Assembly: GCA_934119955.1 (NCBI GenBank)
Contig: CAKOSZ010000001.1
Span: 186,001-250,000 of the forward strand
Source: an uncultured Bacilli bacterium
GTDB lineage: Bacteria; Bacillota_I; Bacilli_A; RF39; UBA660
Length of the DNA: 64,000 bases
Direction: 5' to 3'
The translations under genes were made by a program, and so were the position numbers. Under the pieces are notes generated by a model. The model was not told where the DNA came from. It did no database searches and worked only from the letters and a program-made list of their open reading frames with translations. Of the stretch, positions 18,658 to 27,690 are shown in pieces. Every line of letters begins with the position of its first letter. Position 1 is the stretch's first letter.

Positions 18658-19771
18658 TTTTAACACCACCTTTAATTGTTCCATTTTTAACTTTATAAAT
18701 CTTTGCTTTTTTAACTAAATTTTCATCTATATTCAATATATCATTTGTAGTAATTATAACTTGGATATCATCTTTAAAATATTTAATTATGTTATTTCTT
18801 TTTCTTAAATCAATTTCAGAAAAAACGTCATCTAAGAGCAAAACCGGATATTCCTTTTTAATCTTTTTAAAAATTAATAGTTCTGCAATTTTATATGCTA
18901 TTACAATCATGCGTTGCTGGCCTTCTGATGAATACACTTTTGCATCTATTCCATTAATTTCAAAGACCAAATCATCACGATGCAAACCAGTTATGGTCAT
19001 ACCTTGCATAATTTCCTTATTTAAATTTCTCTTATATTTATTACTTAACTGCTCTTTAATTAAATTTTCATCATAGTTTTCTATATTTAAACTATTTTCA
19101 TACTTAATTTTTAGTCCTTGAATGCCTGATATTTTTTTAAAAATCATACCTATTATTTTATTTATTTCCTCTACATAAAAATATCTAAAATAATAAATTT
19201 TTAAACTGACTTCAATCATCTTTTGATTTAATATATTTAAATACTTAAAATCACTATTGCCATTAATGCTAAGTCTTTTTAAATACTCATTTCGTATTTT
19301 TAAAAGATTATTATATTCATTGACGTATTTCAAATAATTATTATATAACTCACCTATTTGAATATTTAAAACATTTCTTCTTATGCTAGGCGTCCCCTTA
19401 ATAATATCTATATCATTTGGCATAAATGCCGTAACACAAAAATTTGAAATATAATCGGTAATTCTTTTTATTTCGTGCTTGTTGATAAAAACTTTTTTAG
19501 CAAATTTATTAATTACTATTTGATATTGTTTAAGGTAATCATCATACTCCACTTCGCCTATTATACTAGTTTCTTCAGCATCTGTTTTTATTAAGTCAGT
19601 TGCTACACCATATCGATTTGATTTAGTTAATGAAAGTACATATATTGCCTCTAAAATATTAGTCTTACCAGCTCCATTTTCACCTATAAAAATATTAACA
19701 CAAGGTGAAAATTCCAAATCAAGTTCTTTATAATTACGAAAATTCAATAATTTTAAACGTTTCAAATTCAT
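18635..19771 (-). CDS. recF: DNA replication and repair protein RecF
   Basis: An SMC-like ATPase that helps load RecA at gaps. Visible are NFRNYKELDLEF, Walker A IGENGAGKTN near residue 35, the signature YSSEGQQRM and Walker B LLLDDVFSEID. The start is ATG 19771 (378 aa, usual length) behind AAAGGAAG; upstream in-frame codons lack a ribosome binding site. The protein end overlaps gyrB. The S4-domain gene yaaA that normally precedes recF in Bacilli is absent; a comK-like gene lies there instead. Confidence 0.96.
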   Translation of the reverse strand: MNLKRLKLLNFRNYKELDLEFSPCVNIFIGENGAGKTNILEAIYVLSLTKSNRYGVATDLIKTDAEETSIIGEVEYDDYLKQYQIVINKFAKKVFINKHEIKRITDYISNFCVTAFMPNDIDIIKGTPSIRRNVLNIQIGELYNNYLKYVNEYNNLLKIRNEYLKRLSINGNSDFKYLNILNQKMIEVSLKIYYFRYFYVEEINKIIGMIFKKISGIQGLKIKYENSLNIENYDENLIKEQLSNKYKRNLNKEIMQGMTITGLHRDDLVFEINGIDAKVYSSEGQQRMIVIAYKIAELLIFKKIKKEYPVLLLDDVFSEIDLRKRNNIIKYFKDDIQVIITTNDILNIDENLVKKAKIYKVKNGTIKGGVKNVRRKSN

Positions 19772-19838
19772 AAAACTTCCTTTAATACGTGATAAACAAA
19801 TATTTTGGTTTAGGTAATATCCCCATACTTGCTTTATT

Positions 19839-19866
19839 ATTATACCATAAATCTGGCCTAAAACAA
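19839..19866 (-). promoter_or_regulatory. Likely promoter of recF-gyrB-gyrA
   Basis: On the minus strand TTGTTT (19866-19861), a 16-nt spacer and a perfect TATAAT (19844-19839). It lies just downstream of the comK terminator and about 65 nt before the recF ribosome binding site, so recF-gyrB-gyrA can be transcribed separately from comK. Confidence 0.6.
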
Positions 19867-19891
19867 GCATTAATTACAAATTTAGACAAAA

Positions 19892-19921
19892 AAGACCGAA
19901 ACTTTATTCAAGTCCGGCTCT
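19892..19921 (-). terminator. Terminator overlapping the comK stop
   Basis: The hairpin AGAGCCGGACTT-gaata-AAGTTTCGGTCT, with one G-G mismatch and a bulge, is followed by TTTTTT on the minus strand. Its first arm is the last codons of comK. The other strand also ends in eight T, so it could work both ways. Confidence 0.75.
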
Positions 19922-20428
19922 TTTTTTTAATAATACTAATAAACGAGTAGCTCGCATTAATTGTAGTTCAAAGGTTGCATAAGTCATTTTAATAATTATT
20001 TTTTTTCCATTGCTAAATGTAACTCTGGTGTAACCACCATGTTTTTCATATTTAGAAATGTTATTTAATGCTAGCCAAGAACATTTTTCGTTTTCAATTC
20101 CATTAGTTGGAAAAAATATTATATCATTTTTTTCTTCTACAACAATCGGTAATTTGTAATTAGAACCTAGTATTTTTTTAGTTCCTTTTATACGTCCTTG
20201 ATATGAACTTCCGTAATAACTACAACTATCTTCCATAATTTCATAAGTTTTCTTTGGTAAAATATATTCTTCACCTAACTCTATAATTTTTGTGAAATCA
20301 TCTGATAAGTTAATTACCGCGCAGGTTTCCTTGTTTATTTCATAACTATCTAAGTCATAAACGTTTGTTTTAAAAGTACTATTTTCCTTATTTTTAGTTT
20401 TAGTATCTGTGTTAACTTTATTTTTCAT
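19904..20428 (-). CDS. comK: ComK-family competence transcription factor
   Basis: This 174-residue protein matches ComK, the master activator of DNA-uptake genes in Bacillus. It shows YEINKETCAVINL near the N-terminus, the diagnostic DSCSYYGSSYQGRIKGT, KLPIVVEEKNDIIFFPT, CSWLALNNI, VTFSNGKKI and a C-terminal TFELQLMRATRLL. It lacks the longer Bacillus C-terminal tail, which is a target of MecA/ClpCP proteolysis. The start ATG 20428 has AGGGGGTG. Its place between dnaN and recF is unusual. The intergenic region upstream carries three 10-bp direct repeats next to a possible -10. The function assignment is by family; whether this organism is competent is not shown here. Confidence 0.88.
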   Translation of the reverse strand: MKNKVNTDTKTKNKENSTFKTNVYDLDSYEINKETCAVINLSDDFTKIIELGEEYILPKKTYEIMEDSCSYYGSSYQGRIKGTKKILGSNYKLPIVVEEKNDIIFFPTNGIENEKCSWLALNNISKYEKHGGYTRVTFSNGKKIIIKMTYATFELQLMRATRLLVLLKKRAGLE

Positions 20429-20508
20429 TACTTTCACCCCCTTCAAAATTTGATTTTTTCCATAATTTGGTTAAAATTTCAAATTTCAGGGCTTATAATA
20501 CACAAAAT

Positions 20509-20538
20509 ATTTGTCGAAATTTGTCGAAATTTGTCGAA
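20509..20538. repeat. Three 10-bp direct repeats upstream of comK
   Basis: ATTTGTCGAA occurs three times in a row with an exact 10-bp period, one helical turn. Read on the comK strand the units are TTCGACAAAT and lie immediately upstream of TATTAT, a possible -10, with no good -35. This arrangement suits an activator or repressor binding one face of the helix. The rest of the 255-base gap between dnaN and comK shows no other gene. Confidence 0.6.
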
Positions 20539-20683
20539 TTTGAAAAAAAATTGCAAAAAAAAACTAAATTTTGGTTATTTTTAGTCTTTTTTAATGTTTT
20601 CTTGCTATACATTTTTTTGTTTTTGGTTTCAATTTAATAAATAGTTAATTTATTTTGCTTTGTTTTATGCTTTAAACGAAAGA

Positions 20684-21805
20684 TTAGTAAGTTCTAATTG
20701 GTAATACTAGTTGAATTAAATCATCATTTCCTTTACCTTTAAAAATTATTGGATTTACTTCACCAACAAAGGAAATTTCGCATTCTTCTTTGTCTAATAC
20801 TTTTAATGCCTCCATTACATAACGTGCACTAAATGATATTTTAATATCTTCTTCTTTGTCCTTTTCTATTAACATTTTCTCTTCAACACGACCTATTTCA
20901 GCACTAGATGATTTCATTGTTAAACTATTTCCGTTTGTTTCAAGGGTTACAACATTTTTTTCTTTATCACTTGTCAAAATACTCACACGATCAATTACAT
21001 CATATAAATCATTTACTTTAACAGTAATTTTTAAAAAGCTTTCTTTTGGTAATAAATTAGAGGTATTTGGAAATGTACCATTAATTAAACGACTTTGAAA
21101 TAGCATATTTTCGTATTTGAATAATATTTTATTGTTGAAAATATGTAATTCTATATCTTTATCATCATCTGTTAATAATCTAGAAAATTCTACAATATTT
21201 TTACTAGGGATAACTATGTTGTAATCCGTTTCAGCATTTTCGCTTAATTTTAAAACTTTTCTAGCTAATCTATATGAATCTGTACAATTGCATTCTAATA
21301 TATCACCTATTATTTTAAAGTTTAAACCAGTTAATTGAGGTCTTGCTTCATCAGTTGAGGCTGCAAAAGCGGTTTGATTAACTAATTCTTTAAAAATCTT
21401 ACTATTTATTAGAACTGGATTTTTATTTTCTTCTAAATTTATATTAGGATATTCATTTTTATTAATACCATTTAAATTATATTCACTATTTTCTGTTGAA
21501 ATAATAACTTTTAATTCATCAAATACTTCTAAGTATATCATTTTATCAGGTAATTTTCTTACTATATCTAAAATATATCTTCCTTGTATAATGATACTTC
21601 CTTCTTCTATGATATTCATATTATCATCGTTTTTAATAAATGAACGAATCGTTATATCATTATCAGATGCAGTTAATGTTAAACCTTCATTAGTTAAATC
21701 AAATTTTATACCTGCAAGTGCTGGTACTAAATTTTTTGTTGAAATTGCCTTAGAAACTTTGTTTAAGTTTTCTAGTAATAAATCTTTTTTAATTTTAATT
21801 TTCAT
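20684..21805 (-). CDS. dnaN: DNA polymerase III beta sliding clamp
   Basis: This 373-residue clamp has three repeated domains. Seen are MKIKIKKDLLLENLNKVS, ALAGIKFDLTNEGLTLTASDN in domain 1, FAASTDEARPQLTGLNF in domain 2, and the C-terminal end LIQLVLPIRTY that closes the peptide-binding pocket. The start ATG 21805 has GGAGG 9 nt upstream. It sits next to dnaA with half of oriC in between, the classical arrangement. Confidence 0.97.
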   Translation of the reverse strand: MKIKIKKDLLLENLNKVSKAISTKNLVPALAGIKFDLTNEGLTLTASDNDITIRSFIKNDDNMNIIEEGSIIIQGRYILDIVRKLPDKMIYLEVFDELKVIISTENSEYNLNGINKNEYPNINLEENKNPVLINSKIFKELVNQTAFAASTDEARPQLTGLNFKIIGDILECNCTDSYRLARKVLKLSENAETDYNIVIPSKNIVEFSRLLTDDDKDIELHIFNNKILFKYENMLFQSRLINGTFPNTSNLLPKESFLKITVKVNDLYDVIDRVSILTSDKEKNVVTLETNGNSLTMKSSSAEIGRVEEKMLIEKDKEEDIKISFSARYVMEALKVLDKEECEISFVGEVNPIIFKGKGNDDLIQLVLPIRTY

Positions 21806-21880
21806 TTTTATTTTTCCTCCATTTTTGATTTTTTTAAATTTCTTTTTTTATTATTTATATATATATAATAATAATAACGG

Positions 21881-22099
21881 TGTGGAAAGTTGTGGAAAAG
21901 TCATTCAAAGCCTTGTGTATCAACGTTTTGCGAAGATTGAAAATTGTGGATAAATTGTGGATAAGTCAATACTTATCCACAATTTATGTTGATAACTTAT
22001 TTTTTTTATTTAAAAATTGAATGACTTTTTGCCAAACTTTCTCCTTTTTTTCTATATTAATTAAAATTAGTCTAGTTATCCACAATTCATTGTGGATAA
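21881..22099. other. oriC, first DnaA-box cluster (between dnaA and dnaN)
   Basis: Perfect DnaA boxes (TTATCCACA or its complement TGTGGATAA) lie at 21945-21953, 21956-21964, 21973-21981, 22076-22084 and 22091-22099, and TGTGGAAAA variants begin at 21881 and 21891. The last two perfect boxes face each other and can form a hairpin. A run of alternating A/T at about 21849-21878, just before dnaN, is a candidate unwinding element. This 338-base gap contains no gene. Confidence 0.88.
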
Positions 22100-22143
22100 C
22101 TAATAAAAACCTTATAAAATAAGGGCTTTGGTAAAGAAAAAAA

Positions 22144-23517
22144 TTAATCTAAATTTTTTTTAATTTTTTCTATTGTTTCTCTTATACTTTTATTAGATTT
22201 TATATCACTTTCTATTTTTTCGCATGAATGCATGACGGTTGAATGATCTCTTCCTCCAAACTCTAATCCTATTCTTTGATATGATTCATTAAGAACTTCA
22301 CGGGATAAAAACATTGCGATTTGTCTAGGAAAAGCAACAGTTGCACTTCTTTTCTTACCTTTTAAATCATCTACTGAAATTTGAAAATAATCAGCAACTA
22401 TTTTTTGCAATTTAGAAATGTTGTTTTTTTCACTAGTTCCTTTATTTATAAAGTCTTTTAATGCATCAACGGCAAGATTTAGAGTTATTTCAGCACCACC
22501 CATAATAGTTGAATAAGCAAGTAAACGATTAATTGCACCTTCAAGTTGTCTTACATCACTTGCCATATTCGATGCAATGTATTCTAATACGTCATCTGGA
22601 AAGTTTTTATCAATTTTAGAACCATCAATTTTTTTTCGTAGTATATTTATTCTAAGTTCCAAATCTGGTGGATAAATATCTACTGTTAATCCCCAACAGA
22701 ACCTCGTTCTAAGCCTATCTTCTAGTAGTTTTAAATCGGTAGGAGAGCGATCGGAAGAAATTATTATTTGCTTTTTATCATCATATAAAGTATTAAAGGT
22801 ATGAAAAAATTCTTGTTGCGTTTGAGTAGCACCGGCTAAAAATTGAATATCATCTATAATTAAAACATCTATATTTCGGTACTTATTTTTAAAATATTCA
22901 ACATAATTATAGTTGTCATCCTTTTCGCCACTTTCTTTTCTACCAATTCCTGAAAAATCTTGAATAAACTGTTCACTTGTAACGTATAATACCTTTTTAT
23001 TTGAAGTTGATTGAATGTAATTACCTATCGCATGCATTAAATGGGTTTTTCCAAGGCCACTATTGCCATATATAAATAAGGGATTATAAGTTAAACCAGG
23101 ACTTTCAGCCACAGCAAGTGCGGCAGCATGGGCTAATTTGTTACTATTTCCAACAATAAATGTATCAAAGGTGTATTTGGAGTTTAAATTACTTTCATGA
23201 TGAAATTTACTTGTTTTCTCTTGAATTTGTATAGTATTAATACTTTTTATATTTTCTTTATCTTTTGGTATTTCTTGCTCTAAAATAAATTCTAAGTCGT
23301 ATACATTTCCTGTTAATGTAGTGAGAATACTAACAATTAAATCTTGATAACTTTCGCTTAATCTTTTTTTATGAATATCCAAAGGAACTACAATAGTGGC
23401 TTTGTTATTATCAATATTTAAAAGATATGTCTTGCTAAACCATGTTGTATAAACCATTGAATTAACGCTACTTTTAACTTTTTCTAAGAATTTATTCCAG
23501 AGGATCTCATTATTCAT
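22144..23517 (-). CDS. dnaA: Chromosomal replication initiator DnaA
   Basis: The 457-residue AAA+ initiator binds the DnaA boxes on both sides of its gene and melts oriC. It has domain I (LWNKFLEKVKSSVNSMVYTT), Walker A GNSGLGKTHLMHA near residue 160, Walker B VLIIDDIQFLAG, the arginine finger region EDRLRTRFCWG, and the domain IV helix-turn-helix with GGRDHSTVMHSCEKI. The ATG 23517 has a near-perfect TAGGAGGTGG. Transcription runs away from the upstream box cluster toward dnaN. Confidence 0.98.
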   Translation of the reverse strand: MNNEILWNKFLEKVKSSVNSMVYTTWFSKTYLLNIDNNKATIVVPLDIHKKRLSESYQDLIVSILTTLTGNVYDLEFILEQEIPKDKENIKSINTIQIQEKTSKFHHESNLNSKYTFDTFIVGNSNKLAHAAALAVAESPGLTYNPLFIYGNSGLGKTHLMHAIGNYIQSTSNKKVLYVTSEQFIQDFSGIGRKESGEKDDNYNYVEYFKNKYRNIDVLIIDDIQFLAGATQTQQEFFHTFNTLYDDKKQIIISSDRSPTDLKLLEDRLRTRFCWGLTVDIYPPDLELRINILRKKIDGSKIDKNFPDDVLEYIASNMASDVRQLEGAINRLLAYSTIMGGAEITLNLAVDALKDFINKGTSEKNNISKLQKIVADYFQISVDDLKGKKRSATVAFPRQIAMFLSREVLNESYQRIGLEFGGRDHSTVMHSCEKIESDIKSNKSIRETIEKIKKNLD

Positions 23518-23547
23518 TATCCACCTCCTAACTTCTTTCGTACCTAT

Positions 23548-23576
23548 ATTTTACTCGTTAAAATAAAAAAAGTAAA
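23548..23576 (-). promoter_or_regulatory. Likely dnaA promoter
   Basis: On the minus strand TTTACT (23576-23571), a 17-nt spacer and TAAAAT (23553-23548). The transcript would start about 20 nt before the dnaA ribosome binding site. Confidence 0.6.
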
Positions 23577-23883
23577 TATAAATACACTTGCTTGACAAAA
23601 AAATATGTCTTATATAAACGCAACTTAATGTTAGTGAAAGTAGTTGCTATATGAGGTTTTTTCTGTTTTTTAAATTTATATATAGAAATTTTTAAAAATA
23701 TTGAAAATTTATTTGTTAAAAATTTAACATTTATGACTATATCAAGTGAATGAATTAAGTAAAAACAAAAGATTAACGCATTAATAATTATTTAAAAAAG
23801 TTTGGTAAAAAATTAAGTAAAATTTAGTGTCAAAAAAATGTCAAAAAATTTTGTTATTAAAACAAATGTTAAAAAAACAGGAC

Positions 23884-24156
23884 TTTTCCACAATTTATTG
23901 TGGAAAAGTATGTGGATAATTTTTCTTTAAAAAAGTTATCCACATATTTATCCACCGAGTTTTCCACCATCGTTTTCTTTATTTTATATAGTAAAAATAG
24001 AGTTATCCACAATTTTGAGTTTTGCACTTATCAACAGGTGGATAAAGTTTTCCACATATATGTGGAAAACTCCTGTTTTTCTTTAAAAACTTATAAAAAT
24101 TATGTCAAAAAAATGTAAAAAAAAACTATTTATAAAAAATAATATAGTTTTCCACA
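23884..24156. other. oriC, second DnaA-box cluster (upstream of dnaA)
   Basis: Perfect boxes lie at 23911-23919, 23936-23944 and 24003-24011. One-mismatch boxes lie at 23948-23956, 24028-24036 and 24037-24045. TTTTCCACA-type boxes lie at 23884, 23899 (inverted), 24048, 24061 (inverted) and 24148. The pair at 24048-24069 makes a 22-bp palindrome. Together with the cluster beyond dnaA this is a bipartite origin of the Bacillus type. The whole 23.52-24.53 kb gap is AT-rich and I see no gene in it. Confidence 0.88.
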
Positions 24157-24185
24157 GTGAGCTTCGTATAAAAAGTTATACACTT

Positions 24186-24237
24186 CTAATGCAAGCATTA
24201 GTTTTTCCATTTTTTGATATAACGGTACCATTATATC
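24186..24237. other. Two adjacent hairpins between oriC and tnpB
   Basis: CTAATGC-AA-GCATTAG (24186-24201) is followed by TTTTT and may be a plus-strand terminator. GATATAA-8 nt-TTATATC (24216-24237) follows directly, with GGTACC in its loop. They lie about 300 bases beyond the 3' end of tnpB, so they could belong to the right end of the insertion element or simply insulate the origin. The stretch 24.24-24.53 kb shows nothing else. Confidence 0.4.
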
Positions 24238-24532
24238 GTGGACATTAATTTGGATTGCTCCAACCCTACTTTATCTTAACACTCAATAAAAAATTTAGTT
24301 TGCTATACTATATTAATATTAAAATCAAACTATTATATATATTCAATTAACAGTTTTGAACTTACTTTATTTAATCTAATATTATTAAAATTTTATCTTT
24401 TGCCATTATCATATTATATGAAAATAGAATATGAAACAAAATAATTTATAATAGAAGATAAGTAATCAAAGAATTAATTGGTAATATATTTATCTTTTTA
24501 AAATAAATAATATCTAAATATCTCAATAATAT

Positions 24533-25711
24533 TTAATTTCCTTTTTTGAGTGATAAGCCATTTTTCAAAATATTGATAGCAGCATTTACATCTCTATCAT
24601 GAATAGTGTGGCAATTAGGACATTCCCAAGTACGTATATCTAAATTTTTAACTTCTTTATTTATGTAATTGCAATTTGAACAAATTTGACTACTCGCACA
24701 ATATCTATCTATTTTTCTAAGTTCACGTCCATACCATTTTGATTTATAATCAAGTTTAGTAACTAATTCACTTAAAGAAATTCTTTTTAAATATGGAGCA
24801 ACATCCTTATTTTGATACATTTTTAAGATATCTAAGTTTTCTATTGCGATTAATTTGTTTTCTTTGATTAATCTAGTACTTTGTTTATTTAAAAAATCAT
24901 CTTTGATATTTCTGATTTTCAAATACTTTTTATCAATTTTATCGACTATTTTACTATAATTTTTACTTCCATATACCATTCTATCTAATTTTTTTCTAAG
25001 AAAATTACAACTTTTTTCTAAGGATTTAATTTTTTCTATTGGCATGGTTGTTTTATTATTATTAGATTCTGTGATGCAAGTATGAACTCCTAAATCTATT
25101 CCTACTGTTTCGTGTAAATAATTATTTATTTTCAAGTCGGTAAAATCTTTAATAATTGTAATGTTAACAAAATAATTATTATTTGTAATTTTTTTTATAG
25201 TTGCATAAATTATTTTTTCTTTATTAAATACTCGATGAATTTTAGCCTTTACGTATCCTAAGTTAGATAATTTGATATAACCATTAACAACTTTAATATT
25301 GTTATTTTCAAAATTAAGTCGGTAACTTTGTGTACCATATTCACGTTTTAGTTTTGGTGTTTTAGAAAGACCTTTATAACATCTATTAAAAGATAAATCT
25401 AAGTCACTTATTGCATTTTCTAGTATCATCATTTCTGTTTCTTTTAAAATTTTATATTTATTTATTAAAATGTCTTTTAAGTATTTAATATTTTCTGCTT
25501 TCCCCGCATATCTTTTTTTCATTGCTTTTTCTAAAAAGAAATTATAAATAAATCTTTTGCTTAAAAAAATTTTTGCCATCATTTCCTTTTGTTTTTCATT
25601 TGGATAAATTCTATATCGATATGTATATCCATGTTTATTTTGACAAATACATGTCTCATTTTGATTACGTTTATATTTGTAGTTATATTTATAATTGTAT
25701 TTATAATACAC
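24533..25711 (-). CDS. tnpB: TnpB, RNA-guided nuclease of an IS200/IS605-family element
   Basis: This 392-residue OrfB/TnpB protein has an N-terminal Lys/Tyr-rich region, then YRYRIYPNEKQKE. The split RuvC site reads VGIDLGVHTC (Asp near 205), IAIENLDI (Glu near 290) and HDRDVNAAINI (Asp near 373), with a four-Cys zinc finger CSNCNYI...CPNCHTIHDR. All catalytic residues are present, so it is probably active. No TnpA transposase lies beside it. The guide (omega) RNA is normally made from the 3' end of the gene and the adjoining right end, here about 24.3-24.6 kb. The first codon is GTG 25711, with a poor ATGGTGAT site; repeated TATAAATATAAC-like codons make the exact start uncertain. Confidence 0.92.
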   Translation of the reverse strand: MYYKYNYKYNYKYKRNQNETCICQNKHGYTYRYRIYPNEKQKEMMAKIFLSKRFIYNFFLEKAMKKRYAGKAENIKYLKDILINKYKILKETEMMILENAISDLDLSFNRCYKGLSKTPKLKREYGTQSYRLNFENNNIKVVNGYIKLSNLGYVKAKIHRVFNKEKIIYATIKKITNNNYFVNITIIKDFTDLKINNYLHETVGIDLGVHTCITESNNNKTTMPIEKIKSLEKSCNFLRKKLDRMVYGSKNYSKIVDKIDKKYLKIRNIKDDFLNKQSTRLIKENKLIAIENLDILKMYQNKDVAPYLKRISLSELVTKLDYKSKWYGRELRKIDRYCASSQICSNCNYINKEVKNLDIRTWECPNCHTIHDRDVNAAINILKNGLSLKKGN

Positions 25712-26302
25712 TAATTTTTATCACCATCTTTCTTTGTTTTTATCACCGGTTGATGTCAACTACTATAACATTATAAAAGTAAAAAGTCTAGATATTTTTG
25801 CTAAAAAAATAAAAAAAATTAACCATAGTTTTTTTTAAAAAAAAATTATGAGGGCAATTCATTAATTTGCTTATAAAATAAGGGAAAAATGGCATTTTTA
25901 AAAATTTACAATCTTTTCTATTATTTAAAAAAAGTGTTTTGATTTAGCAATTTTATGAAGAAAAAAATATGGTTGTTTTTTACTGTTTTAAATAATATTT
26001 AAGGTTAGAAAAAGTGTAAAGTAAATGCTTTAATTTTGATAATAATTTTAACATGTTAGAATATATTTTGATTTTTGATATATATAAATAATTTAGTTTA
26101 ATTAAATACAATTTAAAATTGAATTTTGAGTATAATATTAAACATTATATATAGATATTATGGAGATGTATTCTTAAATTTCTTCCTAAAAGAATAAAAA
26201 AGTAATTTAAACCTAGTAATAAATAAAATGGTGATAAAAAAATATGATAGCCAATCTAATGAATTTGTGGTAATATATTTTGAGTAAGGACTGGGAGGTT
26301 TT
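25712..26302. other. AT-rich gap between tnpB and a divergent membrane-protein gene
   Basis: These 590 bases lie between divergent genes and hold no ORF with a credible ribosome binding site. I see several TATAAT-like strings (for example near 26131) but no well-spaced -35. The left end of the tnpB element should be near 25.72-25.80 kb, but I cannot fix its boundary. Confidence 0.4.
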
Positions 26303-27415
26303 ATGCAAAAGAGACCAAAAAAAGAAAAAAATATAATTGAAATATCTATAAAAAATAATAGGTTGTTTTTGTATGTTGGGTTATTATTTTTGATTGTGGC
26401 TTCAATAGTATTTTATGAGGGGTATCGTTATGAAAGTCAAAAGTACCCTACTCCAATTAATTTTTATGATTTAAAAAGTGAAAAAGAAAATAAGAAAGTA
26501 GTGAATAATTATTCATATATAGATATTAATACAACTCCATCTCTATTTGCTGTTTATGAAACGAACGGTCAAGAAGAAAATCAAAAATTTTATTTTGTTA
26601 TGGATAATGAAAGCAATTTGTACATTTTATATATGAATGATACAACTTTTCAAAAGTTAAATAATAAAAATATAGAAACTACCCCAGTAAGGGTTTATGG
26701 TGTTACTAAAAAAATAAAAAGTGATGTTAAAAAAATAGCAATTAGTACATATAACGAAATAATGAAAGAGGAATATTTAAGTGACGATAATTTTGAAAAG
26801 TATGTTGGTAGCATATACCTAGATTTAAATCAAAAATATTATGATGCAATTAATTACTATTTAATTTCCTTTTTCTTGTTACTTTTCTTTGTTATATTAA
26901 TTTCTATTTATTTTAAAAATTTACTTAATAATAAAAAAATGTTAAAAAAGTATAAAAAAGAATTAGTAAGGATTAATAAAGAAATAAGTGATGTATTAAT
27001 TAGTGAAAATAATAAAAATAATAATGGTGATAAAAGTAATAATAAATTAAATGCTAGTAAAAAGGTATTTAAAAATTTGTATTTAACTAGGAATTATATA
27101 GTTAGACTTAGTACTAAGTTGTTAGTTGTGAAATACAGGGAAGTTGAAGCAGCGTATCCTTATGAATCTTATCAAAGTGGAATATTAGTTGGTCGAGGTA
27201 TTAGTTTGGTAACTTCAACAAAAATATATAATATTGGAAGAAGAAAGTTTTTTGTTTTTGGTAAGAGTGATAATCAATGTGTAAGTATTATCTTAGAGGA
27301 GTTGAAAAGCAAAAATAAAAAGATTAGCATAGGATATGATGAAAAAATTCAAAAGAAAGATGGTATTTCAAAGAAAAAAAGTTTAAAAAGTACTTTAATA
27401 AGTGATAAAAAGTAA
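26303..27415 (+). CDS. Membrane protein of unknown function, two transmembrane segments
   Basis: A 370-residue protein with a short basic N-terminus, one membrane span at about residues 20-38, an extracellular region of about 145 residues, a second span at about 187-204, and a basic C-terminal cytoplasmic domain of about 165 residues. I recognise no family. The start ATG 26303 has TGGGAGG. It is the first gene to the right of the origin and points away from it. It has its own transcription unit, since a strong promoter for rpmH follows. Lys and Asn are very frequent, as expected for the base composition. Confidence 0.7.
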   Translation: MQKRPKKEKNIIEISIKNNRLFLYVGLLFLIVASIVFYEGYRYESQKYPTPINFYDLKSEKENKKVVNNYSYIDINTTPSLFAVYETNGQEENQKFYFVMDNESNLYILYMNDTTFQKLNNKNIETTPVRVYGVTKKIKSDVKKIAISTYNEIMKEEYLSDDNFEKYVGSIYLDLNQKYYDAINYYLISFFLLLFFVILISIYFKNLLNNKKMLKKYKKELVRINKEISDVLISENNKNNNGDKSNNKLNASKKVFKNLYLTRNYIVRLSTKLLVVKYREVEAAYPYESYQSGILVGRGISLVTSTKIYNIGRRKFFVFGKSDNQCVSIILEELKSKNKKISIGYDEKIQKKDGISKKKSLKSTLISDKK

Positions 27416-27433
27416 TAAATACATAAAAAGTAT

Positions 27434-27463
27434 TTGACAAATATTCCTATTTTTGATTATAAT
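27434..27463 (+). promoter_or_regulatory. Promoter of rpmH
   Basis: Consensus TTGACA (27434-27439), an 18-nt spacer and consensus TATAAT (27458-27463), about 20 nt before the GGAGGTG of rpmH. Confidence 0.9.
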
Positions 27464-27495
27464 AAGATAGATTTTAGTTTTGGAGGTGTGAAATA

Positions 27496-27621
27496 ATGAA
27501 AAGAACTTATCAACCAAATAAAAGAAGAAGAGCTAAAAAACATGGTTTTTTTGCAAGAATTAAATCTTCAGTATTAAACAAGAGAAGAAGAAAAGGTCGT
27601 AAGGAAATTATAAAAAAATAA
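27496..27621 (+). CDS. rpmH: 50S ribosomal protein L34
   Basis: This 41-residue basic protein starts MKRTYQPNKRRRAKKHGF and ends RRRKGRKEIIKK, the invariant L34 pattern. It is a little shorter than the usual 44. Ribosome binding site GGAGGTG lies 7 nt upstream. It lies next to rnpA, the universal arrangement near oriC. Confidence 0.97.
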   Translation: MKRTYQPNKRRRAKKHGFFARIKSSVLNKRRRKGRKEIIKK

Positions 27622-27622
27622 G

Positions 27623-27646
27623 CCACATTTTAATTGTGGTTTTTTT
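27623..27646 (+). terminator. Attenuator-type terminator after rpmH
   Basis: CCACA-tttaat-TGTGG followed by TTTTTTT directly after the rpmH stop. The stem has only five pairs, so it is probably leaky. That would allow far more L34 than RnpA, as in other bacteria. Confidence 0.7.
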
Positions 27647-27690
27647 GCGTAATAATTTTTTAGAAAATTGGTTAAAGGTGTTTATTAGGT

